Source: an uncultured Clostridia bacterium
GTDB lineage: Bacteria; Bacillota; Clostridia; Christensenellales; Aristaeellaceae
Length of the DNA stretch: 25,551 nucleotides
Direction of reading: 5' to 3'
Assembly: GCA_934630705.1 (NCBI GenBank)
Contig: CAKTWP010000028.1
Location: 1-25,551 of the forward strand
Below, piece by piece: positions 1-6,263 of this stretch. A program made the position numbers and the translations under genes. How positions within the stretch are numbered: the first letter of the stretch is position 1; each line of letters starts with the position of its first letter. The notes under the pieces were generated by a model. That model searched no databases and was not told where the DNA came from. It saw only the letters and a program-made list of their open reading frames with translations.

Positions 1-62
1 ACGTGGCCGATCGTGCCGATGTTTACGTGCGGCTTCGTGCGCTCAAAATGTTCCTTTGCCAT
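1..62 (-). CDS. tuf: Elongation factor Tu, N-terminal fragment (runs off window)
   Basis: Only the first 20 codons are in the window; the gene continues past the left edge. The translation begins MAKEHFERTKPHVNIGTIGHV, the invariant EF-Tu start leading into the G1 phosphate-binding loop. EF-Tu is the GTPase that delivers aminoacyl-tRNA to the ribosome. A strong ribosome binding site (AAGGAGGG, 71-78) precedes the ATG at 62. It is the last visible gene of the str operon, 57 nt after fusA, the usual order in Firmicutes. Recognition of the family is secure although the rest of the gene is unseen. Confidence 0.95.
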   Translation of the reverse strand, partial: MAKEHFERTKPHVNIGTIGH

Positions 63-119
63 GGGAATTTCCCTCCTTGTTTCCTTCACATTGCTTATGA
101 AAACAAACAGTTGTTGATT

Positions 120-2192
120 TTATCGCTTGCCTACTACCTTTTCAGCCACGCTCTTGGGCACTTCCTCGTAGTGGTCAAACTGCATGGTATACATGCCGCG
201 GCCCTGGGTACGGGAGCGCAGGTCGGTGGCGTAGCCGAACATTTCGCTCAGGGGAACGAAGCTGTGCACGGACTGTTCGCCCAGGCGGGTTTCGATATTG
301 TCGATCCGGCCGCGGCGGGAGTTGATATCGCCCACCACGTCGCCCAGGTACTGATCGGGCACAATGGTTTCCACCTTCATCATGGGCTCCAGCAGCCGTT
401 CCTCCGCCTTGGCCAGGGCTTCCTTGAAAGCCATGGAGCCGGCGATCTTGAAGGCCGTTTCGGAGGAGTCCACTTCGTGGTAGGAGCCGTCCAGCAGCGT
501 GGCCTTAAAGTCCACCACCTCATAGCCGCCCAGAAGGCCAGAGGCCGCCGCTTCGCGGATACCCGCATCAATGGGAGCAATGAATTCCTTGGGAATCACG
601 CCGCCCACGGTCTTGTTTTCGAAGGTGTAGCCGGCGCCGGGCTCCTGGGGGCTGATTTCGATGACACAGTCGCCATACTGACCATGGCCGCCGGTCTGGC
701 GGACATAACGGCCCTCAGCCTGAGAAGCGCGGGTGATGGTTTCGCGGTAAGCCACCTGGGGACGGCCCACCGTCGCTTCCACCTTGAATTCGCGCATCAT
801 GCGGTCCACGATGATTTCCAGATGCAGCTCGCCCATGCCGGCGATGATGGTCTGGCCGGTTTCCTGATCGGTGTAGGTCTTAAAGGTAGGATCTTCCTCC
901 GCCAGCCGCTGCAGCGCCAGCGCCATCTTGTCCTGACCAGCCTTGGTCTTGGGCTCAATGGCCACCTGAATCACCGGATCCGGGAATTCCATGGATTCCA
1001 GAACGATGGGAGCCTTTTCATCGCACAGGGTATCGCCGGTGGTGGTGTCCTTCAGGCCCACCGCCGCGGCAATCTCGCCGGCGTACACGGTTTCCACATC
1101 TTCGCGGTGATTGGCATGCATCATCACGATGCGGCTGAAGCGCTCGCGCTTTTGCTTGGTGGAGTTATAGACATAGCTGCCGTTGTTGATGGTACCGGAG
1201 TACACGCGGAAGAACGCCAGCTTGCCCACAAAGGGGTCGGCCGCGATCTTGAACGCCAGGGCGGAGAAGGGCTCGTCGTCGCTGGCATGGCGAACAACGT
1301 CCGTATCCGGATCCTTGGGCAGAATGCCGTGCACCGGAGGCACATCCAAGGGAGAGGGCAGGTATGCCACAACGGCGTCCAGCAGGGGCTGTACGCCCTT
1401 ATTGCGGTAAGAGGTGCCGCACAGGACGGGGGTCAGGGCGCAGGCCAGGGTACCTTGACGGAGGGCGGAAACGATTTCGTCGTTGGTCAGTTCTTCGCCT
1501 TCGAGGAACTTATCCATCAGTTCGTCGTTCTGCTCGGCCGCGGCTTCCACCATTTCTTCCCGCAGCTGCGTGGCTTCATCCAGCAGCTCGGCGGGGATTT
1601 CTTCCTCGCGGATATCCTTGCCGTCATCGTCATAATAGACTTCAGCCTTCATGCGCACCAGATCCACGATGCCGCGGAAGGTGTTTTCCTTGCCGATGGG
1701 CAGCTGGATGGGCACGGCCTTGGTGTTCAGGCGGGTGCGCATCATGTCCACCACGCGGTGGAAATTCGCGCCCGTGATGTCCATTTTGTTGACATAGGCG
1801 ATCCGGGGAACATGGTATTTGTTGGCCTGGCGCCAAACGGTTTCGCTCTGGGGCTCCACGCCGCCTTTGGCGCAGAACACGGCCACAGCGCCGTCCAGCA
1901 CGCGCAGGGAGCGCTCCACTTCCACGGTGAAGTCAACGTGACCGGGGGTATCGATCAGATTGATCCGATAGCCCTTCCATTGACAGGTGGTGGCGGCGGA
2001 GGTAATGGTAATCCCGCGCTCCTGCTCTTCTTCCATCCAGTCCATGGTGGCCGCGCCTTCGTGCACCTCACCCAGCCGGTGGGTCCTGCCGGTATAGAAC
2101 AGGATTCGCTCACTGGTGGTGGTTTTGCCGGCGTCAATGTGCGCCATGATGCCGATGTTGCGGACCTTATTAAGCGGGTGACTTCTGGGCAT
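120..2192 (-). CDS. fusA: Elongation factor G
   Basis: This 690-residue protein is the translocation GTPase EF-G, which moves tRNA and mRNA through the ribosome and helps recycle ribosomes. The length is normal for the family. The GTPase motifs are intact: G1 AHIDAGKTTT (17-26), G2 RGITI (59-63), G3 DTPGH (81-85) and G4 NKMD (135-138). The region around 455-520 has the typical GMGELHLEI and GGHGQYGD segments, and the C-terminal half has the usual domain IV-V sequence (ending in GRGMYTMQFDHYEEVP). The start at 2192 follows AGAGGAGAA at a good distance. It lies between rpsG and tuf; the 84-nt gap after rpsG has a small GC-rich hairpin (GGGGC/GCCCC, 2252-2265) of unknown role. Nothing suggests a paralogue such as a tetracycline-protection protein. 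Confidence 0.98.
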   Translation of the reverse strand: MPRSHPLNKVRNIGIMAHIDAGKTTTSERILFYTGRTHRLGEVHEGAATMDWMEEEQERGITITSAATTCQWKGYRINLIDTPGHVDFTVEVERSLRVLDGAVAVFCAKGGVEPQSETVWRQANKYHVPRIAYVNKMDITGANFHRVVDMMRTRLNTKAVPIQLPIGKENTFRGIVDLVRMKAEVYYDDDGKDIREEEIPAELLDEATQLREEMVEAAAEQNDELMDKFLEGEELTNDEIVSALRQGTLACALTPVLCGTSYRNKGVQPLLDAVVAYLPSPLDVPPVHGILPKDPDTDVVRHASDDEPFSALAFKIAADPFVGKLAFFRVYSGTINNGSYVYNSTKQKRERFSRIVMMHANHREDVETVYAGEIAAAVGLKDTTTGDTLCDEKAPIVLESMEFPDPVIQVAIEPKTKAGQDKMALALQRLAEEDPTFKTYTDQETGQTIIAGMGELHLEIIVDRMMREFKVEATVGRPQVAYRETITRASQAEGRYVRQTGGHGQYGDCVIEISPQEPGAGYTFENKTVGGVIPKEFIAPIDAGIREAAASGLLGGYEVVDFKATLLDGSYHEVDSSETAFKIAGSMAFKEALAKAEERLLEPMMKVETIVPDQYLGDVVGDINSRRGRIDNIETRLGEQSVHSFVPLSEMFGYATDLRSRTQGRGMYTMQFDHYEEVPKSVAEKVVGKR

Positions 2193-2276
2193 GTGTTGCG
2201 TTCTCCTCTAATTCGTTGATTTTGATAACATTGAGACGAAGCGTCGGCGCCGGGGCGCAGGCCCCTGCCCGGCTTC

Positions 2277-2747
2277 TTACCAGCGGTAATGCGCGAAAGC
2301 CTTGTTCGCCTCGGCCATACGATGCATTTCTTCCTTGCGCTTCACAGCGTTGCCGCCGTTGTTCGCAGCTTCCATCAGCTCATTGGCCAGGCGCTCGGCC
2401 ATGGTCTTTTCGCCGCGGTTGCGGGAGAAATCAACGATCCAGCGCAGGGCCAGGGTCTGCCGGCGCTCGGGCCGGATTTCCACAGGCACCTGATAGGTGG
2501 CGCCGCCAACGCGGCGGGCTTTCACTTCCAGCTGAGGCATCACGTTGTTCAGCGCCTGCTGAAACACTTCGTTCGCCTCTTTGCCGGTCTTTTCCTTAAT
2601 CATGTCGAAAGCAGTGTAGCACACCTGCTGGGCGACGCCGCGCTTGCCGTCGAGCATGATCTGGTTAATGAGCTTGGTTACAACCACGGTCCCATGCACG
2701 GGATCGGGGAGCACTTCGCGCTTGGGAATAAATCCACGACGGGGCAT
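2277..2747 (-). CDS. rpsG: 30S ribosomal protein S7
   Basis: This is ribosomal protein S7 (156 residues, normal length), which nucleates assembly of the 30S head by binding the 3' domain of 16S rRNA. It opens MPRRGFIPKREVLPDP and has the family segment NQIMLDGKRG (about 28-37) and the closing FAHYRW. The ATG at 2747 is preceded by GGAGGG at about 6 nt. It follows rpsL after an unusually long 184-nt spacer, described separately as a possible regulatory RNA, and precedes fusA. In E. coli S7 represses its own synthesis by binding the rpsL-rpsG spacer; whether that holds here is unknown. Confidence 0.98.
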   Translation of the reverse strand: MPRRGFIPKREVLPDPVHGTVVVTKLINQIMLDGKRGVAQQVCYTAFDMIKEKTGKEANEVFQQALNNVMPQLEVKARRVGGATYQVPVEIRPERRQTLALRWIVDFSRNRGEKTMAERLANELMEAANNGGNAVKRKEEMHRMAEANKAFAHYRW

Positions 2748-2931
2748 GTAGTTCCCTCCTCAGATTGTTGGCTTTCCATCGGGCCGACCACAGCATGTCA
2801 GCATCATGCCGTTCCGCTTGTCTGGGTGCGTGGCGCAGGGAAAAGGCGGCCTTTCGGCGGGTGTTCCTTCCCACGGGCGGTTCCGTTTCTTCCTCCGGCC
2901 AGGGCAGCGGCCCATACGATGGAAAACTTCC
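2748..2931 (-). promoter_or_regulatory. Long rpsL-rpsG spacer with a long-range stem
   Basis: This gap of 184 nt has no credible gene. Its two ends can pair: 2776-2786 (CCATCGGGCCG) is complementary to 2908-2922 (CGGCCC-atac-GATGG), an 11-bp stem interrupted only by a 4-nt bulge. The stem would enclose about 121 nt between the S12 stop and the S7 ribosome binding site. A smaller hairpin (GCATG/CATGC) lies inside, near 2803-2819. In E. coli the equivalent spacer is the target of S7 feedback control, so a translational regulator is a reasonable inference. The pairing could also be chance in GC-rich DNA. Confidence 0.4.
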
Positions 2932-3306
2932 TTATTTCTTGGGGCGCTTAGCGCCGTAGAGCGAGCGGCCCTGGTTGCGCTTGGCAACGCCGGCCGTGTC
3001 CAACGCGCCGCGGATGATGTGATAGCGGACGCCGGGCAGATCGCGCACACGGCCGCCGCGAATCAGCACGACGGAGTGCTCCTGCAGATTGTGGCCAATG
3101 CCAGGAATGTAGCAAGTACCTTCGATGGAATTGGTCAGACGGATTCTCGCAATTTTCCGAAGCGCAGAATTGGGCTTCTTGGGCGTCGTGGTCTTCACCG
3201 ACAGGCAGACGCCGCGCTTTTGCGGGCAACCCTGCAGGATGGGCGCGGTTGACTTGTTGACAACCTTCTCTCTTCCCTTGCGGATCAACTGATTGATCGT
3301 AGGCAT
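2932..3306 (-). CDS. rpsL: 30S ribosomal protein S12 (natural Arg-88)
   Basis: S12 (124 residues) is the decoding-centre protein of the 30S subunit and controls translational accuracy. The family core CPQKRGVC (27-34), TTTPKKPNSALRK (39-51), GHNLQEHSVVLIRGGRV (71-87) and DLPGVRYH (89-96) is present. The start at 3306 is chosen because MPTINQL is the conserved N-terminus and AGGAGGTG sits 7 nt upstream; reading further upstream would add 21 non-homologous residues. Lys-43, the commonest streptomycin-resistance site, is wild type. The other classical site, position 88, is Arg (codon CGC at 3045-3043) instead of Lys. The loop LSVK at 35-38 also differs from the usual TRVY. Confidence 0.98.
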   Translation of the reverse strand: MPTINQLIRKGREKVVNKSTAPILQGCPQKRGVCLSVKTTTPKKPNSALRKIARIRLTNSIEGTCYIPGIGHNLQEHSVVLIRGGRVRDLPGVRYHIIRGALDTAGVAKRNQGRSLYGAKRPKK

Positions 3307-3450
3307 GGAAGCACCTCCTGATAATTGTTCGGAGCCAGTATCTGGTCTCCTCCTATAACATCCCCGCAACCCTCGGGGATATATAGTCGATCATAAGCCG
3401 GAACGGGCGCCGGCCCTTCCGGGGGCGCGGACGCAGCCGCGCTTGAAGCG
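3307..3450 (-). promoter_or_regulatory. L7Ae-rpsL spacer with two hairpins
   Basis: This 144-nt gap holds the S12 ribosome binding site and two inverted repeats. One is ATCCCCG/CGGGGAT (3360-3366 with 3374-3380, 7-nt loop). The other is CCGGAA-c-GGGC/GCCC-TTCCGG (3398-3408 with 3413-3422, loop GCCG). Neither is followed by a T-run on the minus strand, so they are poor intrinsic terminators. They could be mRNA processing or ribosomal-protein binding sites between the L7Ae-like gene and rpsL. Confidence 0.35.
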
Positions 3451-3720
3451 TCAGGGGGACATGCCCCCATCCGTTACCTTCAGGCTGGCCGCCGCAGCGG
3501 AGGGCACCTCCACCCGGCACCGCTCGCCCAGCTCCTGCATGCTGGCGATGAATTCCACCGCCACGCCTTGCTCCCGGGCCGCAGCCTCGATGGGGCCGCG
3601 CAGAGCGGGGGACGCATCCATGGCCAGAAACACGCATTCCGCCGCGTTTTCCCGGAGGGCCCGCAGCACCTGCTTGGCCCCCACCACGCGCAGCGCGCGC
3701 TTTCTCAGCTTCTCGGACAT
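3451..3720 (-). CDS. L7Ae-family RNA-binding protein
   Basis: This 89-residue protein is a member of the L7Ae/L30e/YbxF family, small proteins that bind kink-turn RNA. In many Firmicutes the gene sits just before rpsL, as here. The family signature VVGAKQVLRALRENAAECVFLAMDASP (about 12-38) matches the G.....V.K.I......VF.A.DA pattern. The start at 3720 (MSEKLRKRALRVVG) is chosen over an upstream in-frame ATG because GAAGGAGC lies about 7 nt before it. The C-terminus runs into a short Ala/Ser/Gly stretch. It is the first gene of the str operon here. The family is fairly certain; its exact role is unsettled even in B. subtilis. Confidence 0.85.
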   Translation of the reverse strand: MSEKLRKRALRVVGAKQVLRALRENAAECVFLAMDASPALRGPIEAAAREQGVAVEFIASMQELGERCRVEVPSAAAASLKVTDGGMSP

Positions 3721-3783
3721 GGCTTGCTCCTTCGCCGCCGCTAACGCAGAGCATACGCCCCGCATACTACAGGCAACCATAAT

Positions 3784-3812
3784 ATGATAGCATTCCCGAT
3801 TGCAATTGTCAA
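3784..3812 (-). promoter_or_regulatory. Promoter of the L7Ae-rpsL-rpsG-fusA-tuf operon
   Basis: On the minus strand a perfect -35 TTGACA (3812-3807) is followed after 17 nt by TATCAT (3789-3784), one mismatch from consensus. Transcription would begin near 3777, about 57 nt before the L7Ae start. This is the strongest promoter-like sequence seen in the window and fits a highly expressed translation operon. Confidence 0.85.
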
Positions 3813-4084
3813 CCTTTTTCCCTTACGAAATTATGAAAAAAACCTTGATTTTTCAGGCTTTTTCCGTACTTTCCCTTTTCTTCCCGATTCGGAAAAACCC
3901 CGACCGTTTCCTGCATAGCCATATGAAATCATCCTGTTTTTTTCTACGCAAAAACGCAGACGAAAATGCGGGAGAAGGTTCTTTGTGGCCAAAGAACCCC
4001 CTCCCGCGCCCTCCCAAGAAAGCCTTAGGGGGAATGTGTACAGAATAAATCGTTTTCACATCGCTCTGGGAAATGGTATGAAAT
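3813..4084. other. Intergenic region, no gene; T/A-rich part plus hairpin repeat
   Basis: These 272 nt separate the str promoter from the stop of the secreted repeat protein. The part nearest the promoter is T-rich on the plus strand. Read on the minus strand it has a weak 5-bp hairpin followed by seven T (3836-3856), possibly a poor terminator for the upstream unit. The remainder carries the hairpin repeat listed at 3977-4036. Small reading frames here lack ribosome binding sites and recognisable sequence. Confidence 0.5.
3977..4036. repeat. Intergenic double-hairpin element, copy 1
   Basis: A perfect 9-bp inverted repeat GGTTCTTTG/CAAAGAACC (3977-3985 with 3990-3998, loop TGGC) is followed by a C-rich tract. 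A second, weaker stem (CCCT with AGGG) flanks the shared block at 4016-4036 (AAGAAAGCCTTAGGGGGAAT...). The same arrangement occurs at 16711-16777, downstream of another minus-strand gene. It lies 49 nt after the stop of the secreted protein ending at 4085. Confidence 0.8.
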
Positions 4085-5425
4085 TTATTCCACCATCAGG
4101 TACAGCGCCGTACCCTGAGCAGTGACCATCAGATTGCCATTTACCAGCTGATAATCCACCTGGCTCACCTGGCCATTCAGATCCACCCGCAGCAGCGTGC
4201 CGCTCAACGCACCCGTGGGCAGAGAAAGATACAGCGAATTCGGCCATATCTGGGGCTTGCCATCCAGACTGGACACATCCGTGAACGCCCAGAGCACCTT
4301 CACCTCCGCATCCCAGCCATTCAGCCGCACCTTGTCCATTCCGAAGGGCAAGCTGCGATTGCGCAGAATGATACTGCCCAAGGGCTTCTTAGCGCCGGTG
4401 GCAGTACCGCTGATCTTGGCAAACGTTTCCTTGCCGAACTTGCCGCAAACGGGACAAATTTGCTGGGGTACGCCATTCACGGTAACGGTCAGGAACGTGC
4501 AGCCAACCGTCACGCGCTTTTTACAGTCACGACACTTGGCCGTATGCCCGTTCCGGCTGGGGCTCCATTCGCCATAATGATGCCTGAAGCAGGGCGCAGG
4601 GGTTACCACCCCGGCGGGCGCAGCCGTGGGATTCGCAGTAGGGGCTTGCGTGGGCTTTTCGGTAGGAGCTTCCGTAGGCTTCTCAGTCGGGGTTTCCGTG
4701 GGTTTTTCGGTAGGAGCCTCCGTAGGCTTCTCAGTCGGGGTTTCCGTAGGCTTTTCGGTAGGAGTTTCTGTGGGCTTCACGGTGGGCGTTGCAGCGGGCG
4801 TTGCCGTGGGCAGCGCAGGAATTTCCTGCTGCGGCACGATCACTTCGCCGCACACCGAGCAATGCTTGCCCTCGGTCTTGCCGGGAGCGGTTTCCGTGGG
4901 CGCAACAGCGGGATCAATCACTTCCTTGTGGCCGTTGGCAGGAATTTCGGTTTGCGCCAGAATCACCGCTCCGCATACAGAGCAGTGCGCTCCAATCGTT
5001 TTCCCCGGCTTGGTGCAGGTGGCAGGGATAGCAGGGTCAATCTCACTGGTATGACCAGTTGCAGAAACAACCTCCTGTTTTACAAGAATTTGCTTGCAAA
5101 ACAAGCAATGCTTTCCCTCGCTTTTACCACTTTTAGTGCAAGTTGGGCTAATCGCTGGGTCTATCTGAGCTGTGCAGTTTTCCGTATTCTGAACTTGATA
5201 GAATTCATGCGGCCAGTCTTTATACTCTTTATCAATATGTTCAATACACACATCGTGTTTTCCCTCTCCATTTGGGCGAAACACTGTGCGATGTTCATCA
5301 ATTGTGCATGTCCAAACGCCAAGAGTATATCCGCATTTAGCATACGCACCAAACGGTACAAACACAGTAGTCACCAAACATGCAAGCACAACTCTTAGCC
5401 AAATTTTCTTCTTCATTTTACTCAT
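4085..5425 (-). CDS. Secreted Cys/His-repeat protein with Thr-Pro-rich linker
   Basis: I do not recognise a named family. The protein (about 446 residues) starts with a lysine-rich n-region, a hydrophobic stretch and an AYA-like cleavage site near residue 30, so it is probably exported. Three imperfect repeats of about 40 residues follow (about 88-127, 129-167, 171-205), each with IDPA..P, GK..G.HC..C and Q..I.A.GH. The third has lost the Cys in the CTK segment. A Pro/Thr/Glu/Lys linker built from TEKPTETP/TEKPTEAP octets spans about 207-275. The C-terminal region has CRDC and CPVCG pairs and a beta-rich end. Cys pairs could bind zinc or form disulfides. The ATG at 5425 is preferred over 5428 because the GAGG would otherwise touch the start codon. 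It overlaps the upstream small gene, so translation is probably coupled. The 5' third is less GC-rich than its neighbours. Confidence 0.8.
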   Translation of the reverse strand: MSKMKKKIWLRVVLACLVTTVFVPFGAYAKCGYTLGVWTCTIDEHRTVFRPNGEGKHDVCIEHIDKEYKDWPHEFYQVQNTENCTAQIDPAISPTCTKSGKSEGKHCLFCKQILVKQEVVSATGHTSEIDPAIPATCTKPGKTIGAHCSVCGAVILAQTEIPANGHKEVIDPAVAPTETAPGKTEGKHCSVCGEVIVPQQEIPALPTATPAATPTVKPTETPTEKPTETPTEKPTEAPTEKPTETPTEKPTEAPTEKPTQAPTANPTAAPAGVVTPAPCFRHHYGEWSPSRNGHTAKCRDCKKRVTVGCTFLTVTVNGVPQQICPVCGKFGKETFAKISGTATGAKKPLGSIILRNRSLPFGMDKVRLNGWDAEVKVLWAFTDVSSLDGKPQIWPNSLYLSLPTGALSGTLLRVDLNGQVSQVDYQLVNGNLMVTAQGTALYLMVE

Positions 5426-5696
5426 CATTCCTCTTTTCTACAAATTCGTAAAGTGTATGCCAATGCTCATTTACATCATTTGCTTCTTTGATTTGAGGAT
5501 ACCGTCCATTGTGCACTGCAGCGCAAAACCATACGCCTTTTTCAGGTCGTTCATTCTTCGGAATGCCATACCACACCTTTCTGTCGAAAATCTGCCTGAG
5601 CGTGAAGCATCCCTTGTTAGTCTCCTTCCTTCTCAGCCTTGTCTCATTCTTTTCAAGCATCTGCCCAGCCAACTGCAAGAACTGTTCTTTTTCCAT
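5418..5696 (-). CDS. Small DUF1413-like protein
   Basis: A 92-residue soluble protein with no signal peptide. Residues 30-64 (CFTLRQIFDRKVWYGIPKNE, then R...G..F...V..G) resemble the FTL.DLF....W..IP...R...G..F...V layout of DUF1413 proteins, small Firmicutes proteins of unknown function often near XRE regulators. I make this match from memory of the pattern, so it is tentative. The start at 5696 has a strong GGGAGGG ribosome binding site. It is first in a two-gene unit with the secreted repeat protein, which it overlaps by a few bases. Its promoter carries three operator-like repeats and faces an XRE regulator. Confidence 0.7.
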   Translation of the reverse strand: MEKEQFLQLAGQMLEKNETRLRRKETNKGCFTLRQIFDRKVWYGIPKNERPEKGVWFCAAVHNGRYPQIKEANDVNEHWHTLYEFVEKRNDE

Positions 5697-5714
5697 GTCT
5701 TCCCTCCCTCAATA

Positions 5715-5791
5715 TACGCACTTGCGTATTTTTTCAAGTGCATTATAGCACAGTTTTTGGAAATGCGCAAGTGCGTATACGCTTTTGCGTA
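5715..5791. promoter_or_regulatory. Three 14-bp operators in the divergent control region
   Basis: Three copies of TACGCA-NN-TGCGTA occur. O1 (5715-5728, TACGCACTTGCGTA) is a perfect inverted repeat. O2 (5764-5777, TGCGCAAGTGCGTA) and O3 (5778-5791, TACGCTTTTGCGTA) each have one altered base and abut directly. O1 lies just downstream of the predicted minus-strand start site, O2 covers that promoter's -35 box, and O3 lies beyond it towards the XRE gene. This is the usual layout for repression of the small-protein operon with autoregulation by the divergent XRE protein. Confidence 0.75.
5742..5770 (-). promoter_or_regulatory. Promoter of the small-protein/secreted-protein unit
   Basis: On the minus strand TTGCGC (5770-5765) is followed after 17 nt by a consensus TATAAT (5747-5742). 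The predicted start is near 5735, about 40 nt before the ATG at 5696. The -35 box sits inside operator O2. Confidence 0.8.
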
Positions 5792-5824
5792 TTTTTTCTT
5801 ATTATCATCGGTGAGGTGATAAAC

Positions 5825-6067
5825 ATGACAGTAAAAGAAGCGGTGGTGGCACGGTTTGAACAGATTATGCAGGAACGCCATATGAAGCCCAATGAGCTGG
5901 CGAACCGCGCTGGCGTGACACCCTCCAGCGTATACAGCATGCTGGACGCAAGGCGTAAGGAGGTGTCGGTCAATCTGGTGAAAAAGCTGTGCGACGGCTT
6001 GGATATGCCCCTGGGCGCATTCTTCAGCGCCCCGCTTTTTGATGAATTGGAGCAGGAGATTCAATAA
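5825..6067 (+). CDS. XRE-family helix-turn-helix regulator
   Basis: An 80-residue DNA-binding protein made almost only of an XRE/Cro-C1 helix-turn-helix. The HTH pattern (KPNELANRAGVTPSSVYSML, about 21-40) has the usual recognition helix, followed by VSVNLVKKLCDGLDMPLGAFF, the common C-terminal part of the fold in Firmicutes. The start at 5825 is preceded by GAGGTGAT at a suitable distance. It is divergent from the DUF1413-like/secreted-protein unit, and the three inverted repeats between them are its likely targets. I see no clear plus-strand promoter, so its own start site may lie inside the operator cluster. No toxin partner is evident. Confidence 0.9.
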   Translation: MTVKEAVVARFEQIMQERHMKPNELANRAGVTPSSVYSMLDARRKEVSVNLVKKLCDGLDMPLGAFFSAPLFDELEQEIQ

Positions 6068-6176
6068 AACCAGCTTTCTTGAGGTGCGCAGAAGGGCGTT
6101 TCCTGCCCCAATGGAAGAATCGTCCCTATATTTCTCTCAATACTTCCTGAATTTTTACCGTTTCTCCCCCGCCGCC

Positions 6177-6205
6177 TTGCATTGCGTCCCGGAATGGCGT
6201 ATAAT
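6177..6205 (+). promoter_or_regulatory. Promoter of the ATP-grasp gene
   Basis: TTGCAT (6177-6182), a 17-nt spacer and a consensus TATAAT (6200-6205) lie about 60 nt before the ATG at 6264. The gap 6068-6263 shows nothing else except short repeated GGGAT..TATT..GGGAT sequence after the start site. Confidence 0.75.
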
Positions 6206-6263
6206 GTCAATGATATTCTGGGATATTATTTCCTGGGATGAAAACAACATGCGGAGGCAAAGG

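Noticed and set aside
3..2219. Long plus-strand open frame opposite fusA
   Set aside because: It is a shadow of the EF-G codons in GC-rich DNA: its translation is rich in His/Gly/Ala/Leu with no family motif, and the opposite strand is unmistakably EF-G.
3800..4048. Small plus-strand frame in the gap upstream of the str promoter
   Set aside because: It overlaps the -35 box of the str operon and ends inside the hairpin repeat; no ribosome binding site or family resemblance.
5418..6067. Toxin-antitoxin module
   Set aside because: The XRE protein diverges from the small gene instead of preceding it in one operon, the small protein resembles DUF1413 more than any toxin I know, and the third gene is a secreted protein.
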